Under the pieces are notes generated by a model. That model was not told the DNA's origin, searched no databases, and was given only the letters and a program-made list of their open reading frames with translations. The translations under genes were made by a program, and so were the position numbers. A DNA stretch of 64,000 bases from Neobacillus sp. WH10 (GTDB lineage: Bacteria > Bacillota > Bacilli > Bacillales > Cytobacillaceae): assembly GCF_030123405.1 (NCBI RefSeq), contig NZ_CP126110.1, forward strand, positions 5,332,001 to 5,396,000, given 5' to 3'. Shown one piece after another: positions 7,796 to 17,106 of this stretch (position 1 is its first letter; every line of letters begins with the position of its first letter).

Positions 7796-8686
7796 TTAAT
7801 ATTCAATCGTAATGATTGGTGTGCCAACTACAATGGTAGTCTTTGCGCCCAATCCTTCGGAGCGTACGCCAATTTGCAAATTCATGTTATTTTTTCGTTG
7901 ATCTATGAAGCCTGAAAACATCGACGATGATGCCGAAACAGACATGAATGTCTCCTCTTTTAACGCTTCGATTTTTTTTGCATCAAAACTAGACAGTAAT
8001 TTGCTTACTGCTACAGGTAAAGCCGTATCCATCTTATCATTGAAAACGCCCATCATACAAGAAAAAACTGTTGGTTTTTCTCGAAATATGTCGGATAGCC
8101 TATTTTTCAATTCATTACTAGTGAAATAGGCTTCATCAGCCTTATTCCACCCTTTACCATTAACACTATATACTATATACGCATTTACAGGTTGTTTTGT
8201 GTGGGTTGCCATAATTTGAAGCATTTCTTTGTGGTGTTTAGTTGGAGATATTGCTGTCACTTCCCATTTTTGGCTGGTGTTCGTTACAGACCATTCCCAA
8301 TCGGGAAACTTTTCCTGAAGCTTACGCGCATATTCCTGAATCTCCCGCTCACTTCTCATGCCGGTCACATGCTCCCGTGCATAAAAAGACCAATCCGTGA
8401 GCAAAATATCATCGGCTTGTAATACAGCGCCTATTTTTCCTAAATCGCTTGTGCTCTCTGGAAAAATTGACAAGCTGCTGCCCGCCTTCTTTTTCGCATT
8501 AACGGATGGTGAGCCAACGTCGCCTATATCCGACTTGTGAAAAAGTTCTTTGCCGGCTTCGGTTCCTTGTTCAGCTCGAAAAAAATCCAGATCTCCCGTT
8601 GCTTCAGTCGTTCGGTTCCCAATAACAACCAGAATCAAACTCAAAATCGAAATCATGTATAAAAATTGCTTAACATTTCTCTTCAT
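7796..8686 (-). CDS. ywmB: YwmB family secreted or membrane-anchored protein
   Basis: Hypothetical protein of the YwmB (DUF1779, TATA-box-binding-like fold) family, always found next to murA and spoIID in Bacillus; its biochemical role is not known. I place the start at the ATG at 8686 (296 residues) because GGGGGAG lies just before it, although an open frame reaches 8764. Residues 8-24 (FLYMISILSLILVVIG) are a signal peptide or anchor, so the rest is outside the membrane. It precedes murA by 32 bp and is probably cotranscribed. Family call rests on context and general resemblance. Confidence 0.75.
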   Translation of the reverse strand: MKRNVKQFLYMISILSLILVVIGNRTTEATGDLDFFRAEQGTEAGKELFHKSDIGDVGSPSVNAKKKAGSSLSIFPESTSDLGKIGAVLQADDILLTDWSFYAREHVTGMRSEREIQEYARKLQEKFPDWEWSVTNTSQKWEVTAISPTKHHKEMLQIMATHTKQPVNAYIVYSVNGKGWNKADEAYFTSNELKNRLSDIFREKPTVFSCMMGVFNDKMDTALPVAVSKLLSSFDAKKIEALKEETFMSVSASSSMFSGFIDQRKNNMNLQIGVRSEGLGAKTTIVVGTPIITIEY

Positions 8687-9034
8687 CTCTTTACTCCCCC
8701 TTACTACCATTGTTGCCAGGTAGTGAGAGAGCAATACTTGGGAAATGTCGTCACTTTTAGACATGTTTCAAAACCGAGAATCAATAGTTTGGGTACTTCC
8801 AACTCGTGAATGAAACAGCTCAATTTCAGTTCCAAAAACCGCACTTTGTAACGTATGCCATTTATTGGCCAAGGAAAATGGCATGAGATTATGTTACTTC
8901 TTTGTCATTTCCAAATTTGGGACAATCTTAGCTTTCCACATAAACTCGATTGTACTCAAAATTTCTGCAATTGGGAACATGTATGAAGACCTAAATTTTT
9001 TCCAATTTTATAAGAAGCCTGGCGAATGTCACTG
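8687..9034 (-). other. Spacer between DUF1146 gene and ywmB
   Basis: This 348-bp spacer contains a 9-bp inverted repeat (ATGCCATTT at 8855-8863, complement at 8876-8884) with no T-run on either side. I find no gene in it. It must include the ywmB-murA promoter, which I cannot define. Confidence 0.4.
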
Positions 9035-9271
9035 CTAATTAAAAATTAATGGCAGTTGTTTCGACCATTGCAGGTAATCAAGGAAAAAGTTACTAACAGA
9101 AGATCCAATGAAAATAGCTAATAATATGTACAGTAATCGCGCTTGAAACACATGGTTTGGCCGTAGAAGCTTATCTAAACGTACCGCTTGCAGAGCCCAC
9201 CAGGAAATCGCAATAAACACCAAATGTGACAAGATGCTGACTAAAGCCATTTGCCCGAAATCATTTATCAT
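9035..9271 (-). CDS. ywzB: DUF1146 (YwzB) small membrane protein
   Basis: The 78-residue product starts at the ATG at 9271, which follows GGAGGT at the correct distance; seven further upstream codons are open but unsupported. It has two hydrophobic segments, residues about 8-30 and 45-64, connected by a basic loop (RLDKLLRPNHVFQARLL). This matches the YwzB/DUF1146 proteins encoded between the ATP synthase or nuo genes and murA in Bacillaceae. No function is established. It is a separate unit from nuo, which lies 514 bp upstream. Confidence 0.75.
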   Translation of the reverse strand: MINDFGQMALVSILSHLVFIAISWWALQAVRLDKLLRPNHVFQARLLYILLAIFIGSSVSNFFLDYLQWSKQLPLIFN

Positions 9272-9785
9272 TCTGCTACCTCCTTGATACACACAAAGAC
9301 TATTCTAACATATAGACGACTGAAAAGTGTAACAGTTTCTAAATTTTTCTATATTTGTCGCACTTGTGACAACTTTATGACAATTCCACCGCATTAAATA
9401 GTCATCACGGAATTAATGAGTAAAGTTAGCGGAATCGAGAGATCTCTCACAAAAAAAGAAAAGATTAGAGCAAATGCCCTAACCCCTTCTTAGATATAAA
9501 ACCCCTTTAATTTGACGCCGGCTCCCTTCCCCAAAGGAGCCAGCCATAGTTTAAACACCTAGAGAATGCATCTCCCTATTTCAGCACAAGCCCTAGGTGG
9601 TAAACCCATAAATTAAAAATATCAATACTATTTTTTTCACGAGGCCAAATTTAGGCCCTTGAATTAAAATTACCTATTTTTACACGAGCCCAAGGTTTGA
9701 GCCCATGAAAAAAACTACACGTATTACCTAATTACCACACAAGCCCTAGGTTTGACCCGGAGCTCTGTTTCCTTTTACCAAAAGA
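9272..9785. other. Repeat-bearing spacer between nuoN and ywzB
   Basis: The 514-bp gap holds the hairpin-rich repeats at 9490-9770 and AT-rich sequence near ywzB that should contain its promoter. No coding signal is visible. Confidence 0.5.
9490..9770. repeat. Imperfect tandem hairpin repeat, period about 45-55 bp
   Basis: Units share the core CACRAGCCCWAGGTTTGACCC and begin near 9583, 9638, 9683 and 9737. An additional hairpin GGCTCC-loop-GGAGCC sits at 9520-9541. Each unit can form a small GGGCY/RGCCC hairpin. The array lies directly after nuoN. Confidence 0.65.
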
Positions 9786-11270
9786 TTACTGCAGGTTGTC
9801 AAAGAAGTCGAGTGCGATGTTTGGCATGATTCCGAACAGGACGGAGCCGACGACCGCGACAAGCAGGACGACGACGATGCCGAATGGAATGTTAAGCTTT
9901 CGTTCATCGCTTGCCGGGCGGAAGAACATTTGTGTCATGACGCCAAAATAATAGAAGTATGACACTACGGTTGTTGCAATCATGATCGACGCGAGCACAT
10001 AGTGCGGTGTTCCGTAAAAGGCGCCGACAAAGATGTTTAATTTTCCGATGAACCCGGCTGTGCCTGGGAAGCCTGCCAAGGAAACAAGTAAAATTCCCAT
10101 AAGCACGGCAAGAACCGGTGATCGGCGGTAAAGACCGGCAAAGTCAGCAATTCGCGCCTCCCCGGACTGTCCTGCCACCACTTGGATCACCGCAAAAGCG
10201 CCAAGGTTCATTAACATGTAGGCAAGCAGGTAGAACCAGATGGAATAGATCATGTTCGAGCTCAACGTCGTCAGCGCTACAAGAATATATCCAGCATGGG
10301 CGATACTGGAATACGCAAACATCCGTTTAATATTTGTTTGCTTCAATGCGACCACGTTACCGATAATCATCGTAACAGCGGCAATGGCAGCGAGATAATC
10401 GTGCATTTGGAATAGGATGCTCTCACCGCTAACCCCCGGTGCAGCATTGTAAAATACCGCAATCAGGATACGAATGATGATGACAAAACCAGCTGTTTTC
10501 GAAATGACGCTTAAGAAGGCTGTGACTGGTGTTGGTGCGCCTTGGTACACGTCAGGTGCCCACATATGGAACGGAGCCGCTGCCAATTTAAACGACAAAC
10601 CTACGAGAATCATCAAGAAAGCAAGACCGAGCAGGTAGGCCTGTTGACCATCGGTAATCCCCGACAATATGTTTGCGATTTCGAATAGGTTGGTTGATCC
10701 GGATAAGCCGTAAACATAACTCATCCCAAACAACGTGATCGCTGTGGAAATGCCGCCGTTGATGACATATTTCATCGCCGATTCGTTAGACTTTAGATTG
10801 TGCTTGCGGATGCCCGCTAGTATATAGGAAGAAATCGATAATAATTCTAACCCAACAAATAACGTAATTAAGTCGCCGCTTGATGTCATAATCATCGCAC
10901 CAAGCAAGGCTGTTAAGAACAAGTAATAAAACTCACCGCGATACTCCTCGAGTCCATCCTTTGCCTCATAGCTGATTGCTAAAAACATCACTAGCGCAGC
11001 ACCAGCAAGCAGGATTAATTTAAAGGACTTCCCGAACGCATCAAGCGTGAAGGTATCATCTAAAATCGATGTAGCCTCTGTACCAAGCAGGCTGGTGACA
11101 GCGATGATGGCTGCGAAAATTCCAACGATTCCAATCCAGCCTAGGATTCGGCGATCTAGTTTTTTCGGCATAAATAAATCTAACAAGGTAAGTAGTGCTG
11201 TCACTCCAAGGATGATGAACTCTGGTGTCATGATACTCCAGTTAAATGATTTCAATGTCTCTAAATCCAT
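9786..11270 (-). CDS. nuoN: Complex I membrane subunit N, proton-channel antiporter homologue
   Basis: One of the three Mrp-antiporter-like proton channels of respiratory complex I. The 494-residue polytopic protein shows the Proton_antipo_M signature in FKLAAAPFHMWAPDVYQGAPTP followed by the conserved SKTAG lysine segment. It is the last gene of the nuo operon, 6 bp after nuoM, with its ribosome site overlapping the nuoM end. Length and motifs are normal for the family. Confidence 0.95.
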   Translation of the reverse strand: MDLETLKSFNWSIMTPEFIILGVTALLTLLDLFMPKKLDRRILGWIGIVGIFAAIIAVTSLLGTEATSILDDTFTLDAFGKSFKLILLAGAALVMFLAISYEAKDGLEEYRGEFYYLFLTALLGAMIMTSSGDLITLFVGLELLSISSYILAGIRKHNLKSNESAMKYVINGGISTAITLFGMSYVYGLSGSTNLFEIANILSGITDGQQAYLLGLAFLMILVGLSFKLAAAPFHMWAPDVYQGAPTPVTAFLSVISKTAGFVIIIRILIAVFYNAAPGVSGESILFQMHDYLAAIAAVTMIIGNVVALKQTNIKRMFAYSSIAHAGYILVALTTLSSNMIYSIWFYLLAYMLMNLGAFAVIQVVAGQSGEARIADFAGLYRRSPVLAVLMGILLVSLAGFPGTAGFIGKLNIFVGAFYGTPHYVLASIMIATTVVSYFYYFGVMTQMFFRPASDERKLNIPFGIVVVLLVAVVGSVLFGIMPNIALDFFDNLQ

Positions 11271-11276
11271 CCTTCA

Positions 11277-12785
11277 TCACCCTCCTAACCCTAGCATGAT
11301 AGTTTCAAGTGTAGCTTGCAGCGGAGAGCTTAGAACACTTGGATAAACACCAATTAACACAATTAAAGCCATTAAAACCACGACTGGAACGAATTCGACG
11401 CCTTTTAAGTCAAGAACGCCTGTAAATTCACGATGTGCTTTGCCATACGTGATACCTAAGACTGCTCTCAGCAAGTAAGCGGCCGTCATGATTATGCCGA
11501 TCGTACCGACAGCGGCAATCCACGGCAACTCCTTAAACAACCCAAGGAAGGCCATAAATTCGCTGACAAATCCGGACATACCCGGCAGTCCGAGTGACGC
11601 CATCCCGCCGGCAAGCAAGAAGCCTGCGGCAATCGGCATTCCTTTCGCCATTCCGCCGAGATTTTCGATAAGCGATGTATCGGTACGCTCGTACAAGACG
11701 CCAACCAGGAAGAACAATAAAGCGGAAATCAATCCGTGTGAAACCACTTGGAAAATCGCTCCTTGCACCCCGGCTTCATTCATTGCCGCAAGTCCGATCA
11801 GCACGATTCCCATATGTGAAATAGATGAATAAGCCAAAACCATTTTAAAGTCTGTTTGAATGAACGCCAGGAACGCTCCGTAAAGGAGGTTAATCACTCC
11901 AAGGACAGCGATAAGCACGCTTAGAGTCTCAAACTGCTCGGGAAAAATCCCCATTCCAAAACGAATTAGGCCGTACGCACCAATTTTTAATAGAATCCCA
12001 GAGTGAATCATAACAACGGCTGGCGGTGCTTGGACGTGCACCTTGAGCATCCAGCTGTGCAATGGGAAAATCGGCAATTTTACCCCGAACGCAATTAATA
12101 GGGCGATAAGAAGTCCAAGTTTTAGGTCGCTGGAAAGCGGTGCACTTGGATCAGCCATTATTTGTGTCAATAAATCAATGTTGGTTGTGCCTGTTTTGGC
12201 AAACAGAATCATAATCACGATTAGGAGCACTGCTGAGCCTAAACCGTTATAAATTAAGAAGCTGTATGCCGCTTTTTCTTTTTCAAAATAACCCCATTTT
12301 CCAATTAAGAAGAACGTAGGGATGAGGGTAACTTCGAAAAAGATGAAGAACAAGATTAAGTTTTCCGCAGTAAACACTCCAAGCATGCCAATTTCTAACA
12401 GAAGGAACAGCATGAAATAGCCTTTCCATTCTTTTTTCACAAATCTTACAGCGGCAATCGCTGACAAGGTCGCGACGATAGCGGTGAGGACAACCAGCAA
12501 GAGCTGGAAGCCGCTGAGGCCAAGCTCATAGTAAACCGAGAAGATTGGCTCTTGGACATTCATGCCGCGGAATTGAATCCAGTCTTTTGATACGGCAAAG
12601 TCAGCGAGGTCCTTGCCCCATTGGAAATGGAGATAGGCCGCGAGCGCCAGAAATAATGGCGGCAAGGTCGCGAGAAAGCCAACCAGTTTGATTGCTTTTT
12701 CTTCCATCTTCGGCATGAAAGCTAAAACGATAATCCCTAGTAAAGGGGAGAATACTAGAATTGATAAAACCCATTGCAAATTCAT
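11277..12785 (-). CDS. nuoM: Complex I membrane subunit M, proton-channel antiporter homologue
   Basis: Antiporter-like proton channel of complex I, 502 residues, strongly hydrophobic throughout. The channel signature KLPIFPLHSWMLKVHVQAPP and the following LLKIGAYGLIR lysine helix are present, as is the conserved glutamate of the early transmembrane helix (FIFFEVTLIP). The start codon overlaps the nuoL stop by 3 bp (ATGA), which suggests translational coupling. It sits between nuoL and nuoN as usual. Confidence 0.95.
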   Translation of the reverse strand: MNLQWVLSILVFSPLLGIIVLAFMPKMEEKAIKLVGFLATLPPLFLALAAYLHFQWGKDLADFAVSKDWIQFRGMNVQEPIFSVYYELGLSGFQLLLVVLTAIVATLSAIAAVRFVKKEWKGYFMLFLLLEIGMLGVFTAENLILFFIFFEVTLIPTFFLIGKWGYFEKEKAAYSFLIYNGLGSAVLLIVIMILFAKTGTTNIDLLTQIMADPSAPLSSDLKLGLLIALLIAFGVKLPIFPLHSWMLKVHVQAPPAVVMIHSGILLKIGAYGLIRFGMGIFPEQFETLSVLIAVLGVINLLYGAFLAFIQTDFKMVLAYSSISHMGIVLIGLAAMNEAGVQGAIFQVVSHGLISALLFFLVGVLYERTDTSLIENLGGMAKGMPIAAGFLLAGGMASLGLPGMSGFVSEFMAFLGLFKELPWIAAVGTIGIIMTAAYLLRAVLGITYGKAHREFTGVLDLKGVEFVPVVVLMALIVLIGVYPSVLSSPLQATLETIMLGLGG

Positions 12786-14650
12786 CGTAAGTACCCCCCT
12801 GTTAACGCAAAGATGACAGCGAGCAGTGCGAGTCCGATGAAGGCGACTGCCCCGTAAGTTTGAACCTGTCCGGTCTGCATTTTCGAACCGGTTTTACCAA
12901 GGCCTTGGACAATTCCGACAACGCCCTTAACAAGTCCTTCGACAACGAAGACGTCGATGAATCGTAGAAGATAGCTGATTGCTTTTGTCGCAGCCACCAC
13001 TGTCATTTGATAAAACTCATCAACGTAATATTTGTTCAGTAAAATCGTGTGTAAGGTATCCCCCGTGCCGCTTAACCAGTTGCGGGCGATTGTTCGCTTG
13101 TAGTACATCAAGTAAGCAAGGTAGATTCCCGCTAAGGACACAACGGTTGCTGCGATCATAATCCAAATCGGGCCTTCGATATGGCCATGTCCGAGGGCCG
13201 GGTTGCCGTCGACGAGCCAGTCGCCAAGGAACGAGCCGAACCAAGGTGTGTTCACATAACCGGCAATGACTGCTAGGATGCCGAGCAGGATCATTGGGTA
13301 GGTCATGTAGTTTGGTGATTCGTGAACATGTTTTTGATTACCGCGAGCTTCACCGGTGAAGACCATGAAGAACAGGCGGAACATATAGAATGCTGTCATG
13401 AATGCTGCGATCAGTGCGAGCAAGAAGAGAACTGGATGTCCGCCTTCCCAGGCAGCAATTAGAATTTCATCTTTACTGAAGAATCCAGAAAGCCCCGGTA
13501 CACCACTGATTGCGAGTGTTCCGATTAAGAATAGCGGCCCGGTCAGCTTCAGCTTTTTCCAAAGTCCACCCATTTCCTCGATATTCTGCGTATGTACCGC
13601 GTGAATCACGGAACCGGCAGCCAAGAATAATAACGCCTTGAAGAATGCGTGTGTCATCAAGTGGAACACACCGGCAACATAACCGGCAGTACCAAGTGCG
13701 AGCATCATATAGCCGAGCTGGCTGACCGTTGAATAGGCAAGAACTCTTTTGATATCGGTTTGCACAATGCCAATGCTTGCCGCAAAGATGGCGGTAACCG
13801 CACCTATGATGGCGATTGTTAGCAGTGCCGTTTTGCTAGCTAAGAACAGTGGGAATAGTGCAGCGACTAAATATACCCCAGCGGCAACCATCGTTGCGGC
13901 ATGGATGAGGGCCGAAACAGGTGTCGGACCTTCCATCGCATCAGGAAGCCATGTGTGGAGAGGGAACTGACCTGACTTTCCGACTGCCCCGATAAAAATT
14001 AAGATTGCCGTTAACGTAATCATCGTTTGGGATACAGCCCCTGCTTCCACTGCAGAAAAGATTTCGCTGTATTCAAATGATTTTGTTTGCCAGAAGAGTA
14101 GGATCATGCCGATGAATAAGCCGACATCCCCGATACGGGTCATGATGAACGCCTTTTTCGCAGCGGCTTTTGCCTCTTCTTTGTAATAATAGAAACCGAT
14201 TAATAGGAAGGAACCAACACCAACAAGCTCCCAGAAAATATATGTTTGCAACAGGTTTGGCGAAATAACCAGCCCGAGCATTGCAAATGTAAATAATCCT
14301 AAATAGGCATAGAATACCGGAAACCGCTCATCCCCATGCATGTACCCCTTGGAGTAGGTATGTACTAAGAAACTTACGAGCGATACGATAAACAGCATCA
14401 ATGCATTTAATTGATTCACTTCAAAGCCCGCTGTTAGATGCAGATCTCCTATCGTGAGCCATTCAAACTTCGTACTGTAGGTTGGCTCTGAAAAGCGCTC
14501 AAATAACACCAAAATCGAATAGATAAGCGATGCCAACGTGAGAAAAATCCCCACATATGCACTCGCCTCCTTCAGTCGCTTACCGAATAGGAGAAGGATC
14601 AAAAACGATAATAGCGGGAAAAGCGGTATGAGCCATGCATTTTCCATCAT
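12782..14650 (-). CDS. nuoL: Complex I membrane subunit L, distal proton channel
   Basis: Largest antiporter-like subunit of complex I, about 622 residues, carrying the lateral helix at its C-terminal end. The channel signature GKSGQFPLHTWLPDAMEGPTPVS is present, with the conserved VGVGSFLLIGFYY and THAFFKALLFLAAGS helices. I take the ATG at 14650, after AAGGGGATAG; the frame is open to 14725 but that part runs through a dispersed repeat copy and lacks family sequence. It is separated from nuoK by a 162-bp gap holding two dispersed repeats, so coupling is looser here than elsewhere in the operon. Confidence 0.94.
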   Translation of the reverse strand: MMENAWLIPLFPLLSFLILLLFGKRLKEASAYVGIFLTLASLIYSILVLFERFSEPTYSTKFEWLTIGDLHLTAGFEVNQLNALMLFIVSLVSFLVHTYSKGYMHGDERFPVFYAYLGLFTFAMLGLVISPNLLQTYIFWELVGVGSFLLIGFYYYKEEAKAAAKKAFIMTRIGDVGLFIGMILLFWQTKSFEYSEIFSAVEAGAVSQTMITLTAILIFIGAVGKSGQFPLHTWLPDAMEGPTPVSALIHAATMVAAGVYLVAALFPLFLASKTALLTIAIIGAVTAIFAASIGIVQTDIKRVLAYSTVSQLGYMMLALGTAGYVAGVFHLMTHAFFKALLFLAAGSVIHAVHTQNIEEMGGLWKKLKLTGPLFLIGTLAISGVPGLSGFFSKDEILIAAWEGGHPVLFLLALIAAFMTAFYMFRLFFMVFTGEARGNQKHVHESPNYMTYPMILLGILAVIAGYVNTPWFGSFLGDWLVDGNPALGHGHIEGPIWIMIAATVVSLAGIYLAYLMYYKRTIARNWLSGTGDTLHTILLNKYYVDEFYQMTVVAATKAISYLLRFIDVFVVEGLVKGVVGIVQGLGKTGSKMQTGQVQTYGAVAFIGLALLAVIFALTGGYLR

Positions 14651-14669
14651 TATCACTATCCCCTTTAAT

Positions 14670-14682
14670 GGTGCCTGACACC
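14670..14682. repeat. Dispersed repeat, exact copy, inside nuo operon
   Basis: GGTGCCTGACACC lies 20 bp upstream of the nuoL start. Confidence 0.85.
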
Positions 14683-14786
14683 CTTCGTGGACAAATCCAC
14701 CCATTTGTCCGCGTGGAGTGGACACTCCCTTTTAAGGCAGAGTGTGTCCTTCCGTGGTAAACAAATTGTGGTAAGTGTCTTTTTGT

Positions 14787-14799
14787 GGTGCCTGACACC
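14787..14799. repeat. Dispersed repeat, exact copy, inside nuo operon
   Basis: GGTGCCTGACACC lies 14 bp after the nuoK stop and exactly 117 bp (three times 39) from the copy at 14670. Confidence 0.85.
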
Positions 14800-14812
14800 C
14801 AAAGTTGTCTGT

Positions 14813-15127
14813 CTAGTTTTTCATTGTGTCCATTTCGTCAATGTTAACGGTTTTCTTGCTGCGGTAAAGCGAAATCAAGATCGCGAGTCCGACAGCTGCT
14901 TCGGCTGCTGCCACACAGATGGCAAACAGGGCGAAGATTTGACCTGTAATCGATGGCGCCATGCCATATTTACTAAAGGTAACCAAGTTAATATTAACGG
15001 CATTCAGCATCAATTCTATGGAGATCAACACAATTACGGTATTCTTTTTCGTTAACGCACCGTATAACCCAATGCAGAATAATATCAGTGCGAGAGCCAG
15101 GAAGGCTGAAGCGGGAACTGAACTCAT
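14813..15127 (-). CDS. nuoK: Complex I membrane subunit K
   Basis: Small three-helix MrpC-like subunit of the complex I membrane arm, 104 residues. The essential glutamate of helix 2 is in ISIELMLNAVNINLV, and the second conserved acidic helix (AICVAAAEAAVGLAI) follows. The start overlaps the nuoJ stop by 4 bp. It is followed by a longer spacer before nuoL. Confidence 0.95.
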   Translation of the reverse strand: MSSVPASAFLALALILFCIGLYGALTKKNTVIVLISIELMLNAVNINLVTFSKYGMAPSITGQIFALFAICVAAAEAAVGLAILISLYRSKKTVNIDEMDTMKN

Positions 15128-15642
15128 TCCTTATCCGCCTCCTTCTTCTCGTTTTTTGCCAAAATAATCGAACCAACCAAGGCCGCTAATAGTAAAACAG
15201 ATGTTAGCTCAAACGGAATAATATATTTTGAGTAAAGTGCTTCCCCAATTTGGAGGGTATTGTTTTCATGCAGTTTTGTCGGAACTTGATCGATATTAAA
15301 GTTATAAATCCCGATGTAGACAGCAAAAGCAAAGCCAACAATCCCTAAGAACAAAAGTAACTTTCGCCATTTGCCCGTTTTTGGTTCACTTTCATCATCA
15401 TGTTTCGTTAACATAATACCAAACAGCATGATAATCGTGATCGCACCTGAATAAATTAAGATTTGTACGGCTGCCACAAATTCTGCGGAAAGCAGCACAT
15501 AAATTCCGGCAATTGCGACGAAAGTGAAGATGAGGGCAACGACCATATGAATCACTTTGTTAAGGTTCAATAGAAGCACGCCGCCGATGATCGCAACAAG
15601 TGCGAGTCCCATAAAAGCGAGGAATTCACCTGAAAATGTCAT
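15124..15642 (-). CDS. nuoJ: Complex I membrane subunit J
   Basis: Five-helix membrane subunit adjoining NuoK and NuoH, 172 residues. The conserved helix 3 with the pi-bulge region reads AVQILIYSGAITIIMLFGIML. It overlaps nuoI at its start and nuoK at its end by 4 bp each, so the three are probably translationally coupled. Confidence 0.94.
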   Translation of the reverse strand: MTFSGEFLAFMGLALVAIIGGVLLLNLNKVIHMVVALIFTFVAIAGIYVLLSAEFVAAVQILIYSGAITIIMLFGIMLTKHDDESEPKTGKWRKLLLFLGIVGFAFAVYIGIYNFNIDQVPTKLHENNTLQIGEALYSKYIIPFELTSVLLLAALVGSIILAKNEKKEADKE

Positions 15643-16067
15643 GCTTTATTCACCTGCCGTATGTTTTCGTCGTTTTCATCTAACCATTCAAGGTTTTTAA
15701 ATAACATGTCCCGGCTGTATTCAGCGAGCTCGAAGTTATTGGTCATGATGATAGCTTCTGTTGGGCACACCTCTGTACACAGGTCACAGAGGATACATAT
15801 TTCAAAGTTAATGTCGTAAGTGTCAATGATTTTCCCCTTTTTCGTTGGGTCCGGATGCTTTTTACCCGTTAATTGAATACAGTCCGTCGGGCAAATCTGT
15901 GCACACTGGTTACAAACAATGCACTTCTCCGGATAAAACTTTTGAATCCCGCGAAAGCGGTCAGGAAGCGGAAGCGGCTCGTTTGGATAATCGTACGTAA
16001 CCTTCTCACGCGATAATTGTTTCAGGGTATATTTCAAGCCTTTAAATACTCCAAGCACGTTTTTCAC
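15639..16067 (-). CDS. nuoI: Complex I subunit I, 2x[4Fe-4S] ferredoxin-like
   Basis: Peripheral-arm subunit that carries clusters N6a and N6b and passes electrons to NuoB. The two binding motifs are CIVCNQCAQICPTDCI and CILCDLCTEVCPTEAI. At 142 residues it is of ordinary size. In the enzyme predicted here, which lacks NuoEFG, NuoI would be the likely docking surface for a soluble electron donor such as a reduced ferredoxin; that is inference from related 11-subunit enzymes. Confidence 0.96.
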   Translation of the reverse strand: MKNVLGVFKGLKYTLKQLSREKVTYDYPNEPLPLPDRFRGIQKFYPEKCIVCNQCAQICPTDCIQLTGKKHPDPTKKGKIIDTYDINFEICILCDLCTEVCPTEAIIMTNNFELAEYSRDMLFKNLEWLDENDENIRQVNKA

Positions 16068-16094
16068 CCCTTTTACATTTTAAAAATTGTTATT

Positions 16095-16107
16095 GGTGTC
16101 AGGCACC
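16095..16107. repeat. Dispersed repeat, exact copy, between nuoH and nuoI
   Basis: GGTGTCAGGCACC sits in the 31-bp gap between the nuoI start and nuoH end and abuts the nuoH stop codon. Confidence 0.85.
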
Positions 16108-17106
16108 TAATAATGATTTAAGGATGGCGGTTAGGAAAATGTTTGCCAAGGCGATTGGCAGCAGGATTTTCCAGCCAAATTCCATTAGGCTGTCAGCGCG
16201 GAAACGCGGAAGCGTACTGCGCAGCCAAATATAGACAAAGACAACTGCACTAAATTTAAGTGCAAACCATACTGCGCCCGGAATAAAATCAAGAATCTCA
16301 AGCGGAGGCAGCCAGCCACCAAGGAATACAACCGTAATAAGTGCTGACATACCAAATAGGTACACATATTCTGAAAGCATAAAGAAAGCCCAGCGGAATC
16401 CTGAATACTCGACGTGGTAGCCGGCAACAAGTTCATTTTCCGACTCCGGCAGGTCAAATGGTGTCCGGTTTAATTCCGCAATCGATGCGATAAAAAAGAC
16501 AACAAAGCCAATTGGCTGTAATAAGATAAACCAGCCGTGCTCCTGAGCCTTCACGATGTCATTTAGGTTTAGGCTTCCTGAGAGTAAAATAACCCCAAGA
16601 ACGGACATAACAAGCGGGATTTCATAAGAAATCATTTGTGCCGCAGCACGCATTCCTCCTAAGAGAGCATACTTATTATTCGACGCCCAGCCGCCCAGCA
16701 CCATGCCAAAAACGGTTAATCCAGAAACAGCAATGTAATACAGTAAGCCGACACCAATATCGGCAAATTGAAACTTATCGGTAAACGGCAGCGTCGCTAG
16801 TACCATGAACGATGGTGCAAACGCAATAACCGGTGCCAGAATAAATAATGGCCGGTCGACTGCCTTCGGGATAATATCCTCTTTCAGTAAAAGCTTCAAA
16901 ACGTCAGCCACGGTCTGTAAAAGTCCCCAGCGGCCGCCAAGTTGATTTGGACCGTGACGCAGCTGCATGAAACCCATAACTTTCCGCTCTGCTAAAATTC
17001 CATAGGTAACGAAGCCTAATACGACTAAAAGCAAGACAACTCCAAGTAAAAAGAAGATCCCAAAATTAGCCCAGCCGGGACTCGATTGGAGCAACTCTTC
17101 CATCAT
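16099..17106 (-). CDS. nuoH: Complex I membrane subunit H, quinone chamber
   Basis: Forms the quinone entry chamber with NuoB and NuoD at the junction of the two arms. The 335-residue protein has the expected ADVLKLLLKEDIIP loop near residue 70 and the family signature ELNRTPFDLPESENELVAGY. Its start overlaps the nuoD stop codon by one base. Its stop codon region coincides with a dispersed repeat. Confidence 0.95.
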   Translation of the reverse strand: MMEELLQSSPGWANFGIFFLLGVVLLLVVLGFVTYGILAERKVMGFMQLRHGPNQLGGRWGLLQTVADVLKLLLKEDIIPKAVDRPLFILAPVIAFAPSFMVLATLPFTDKFQFADIGVGLLYYIAVSGLTVFGMVLGGWASNNKYALLGGMRAAAQMISYEIPLVMSVLGVILLSGSLNLNDIVKAQEHGWFILLQPIGFVVFFIASIAELNRTPFDLPESENELVAGYHVEYSGFRWAFFMLSEYVYLFGMSALITVVFLGGWLPPLEILDFIPGAVWFALKFSAVVFVYIWLRSTLPRFRADSLMEFGWKILLPIALANIFLTAILKSLLGA

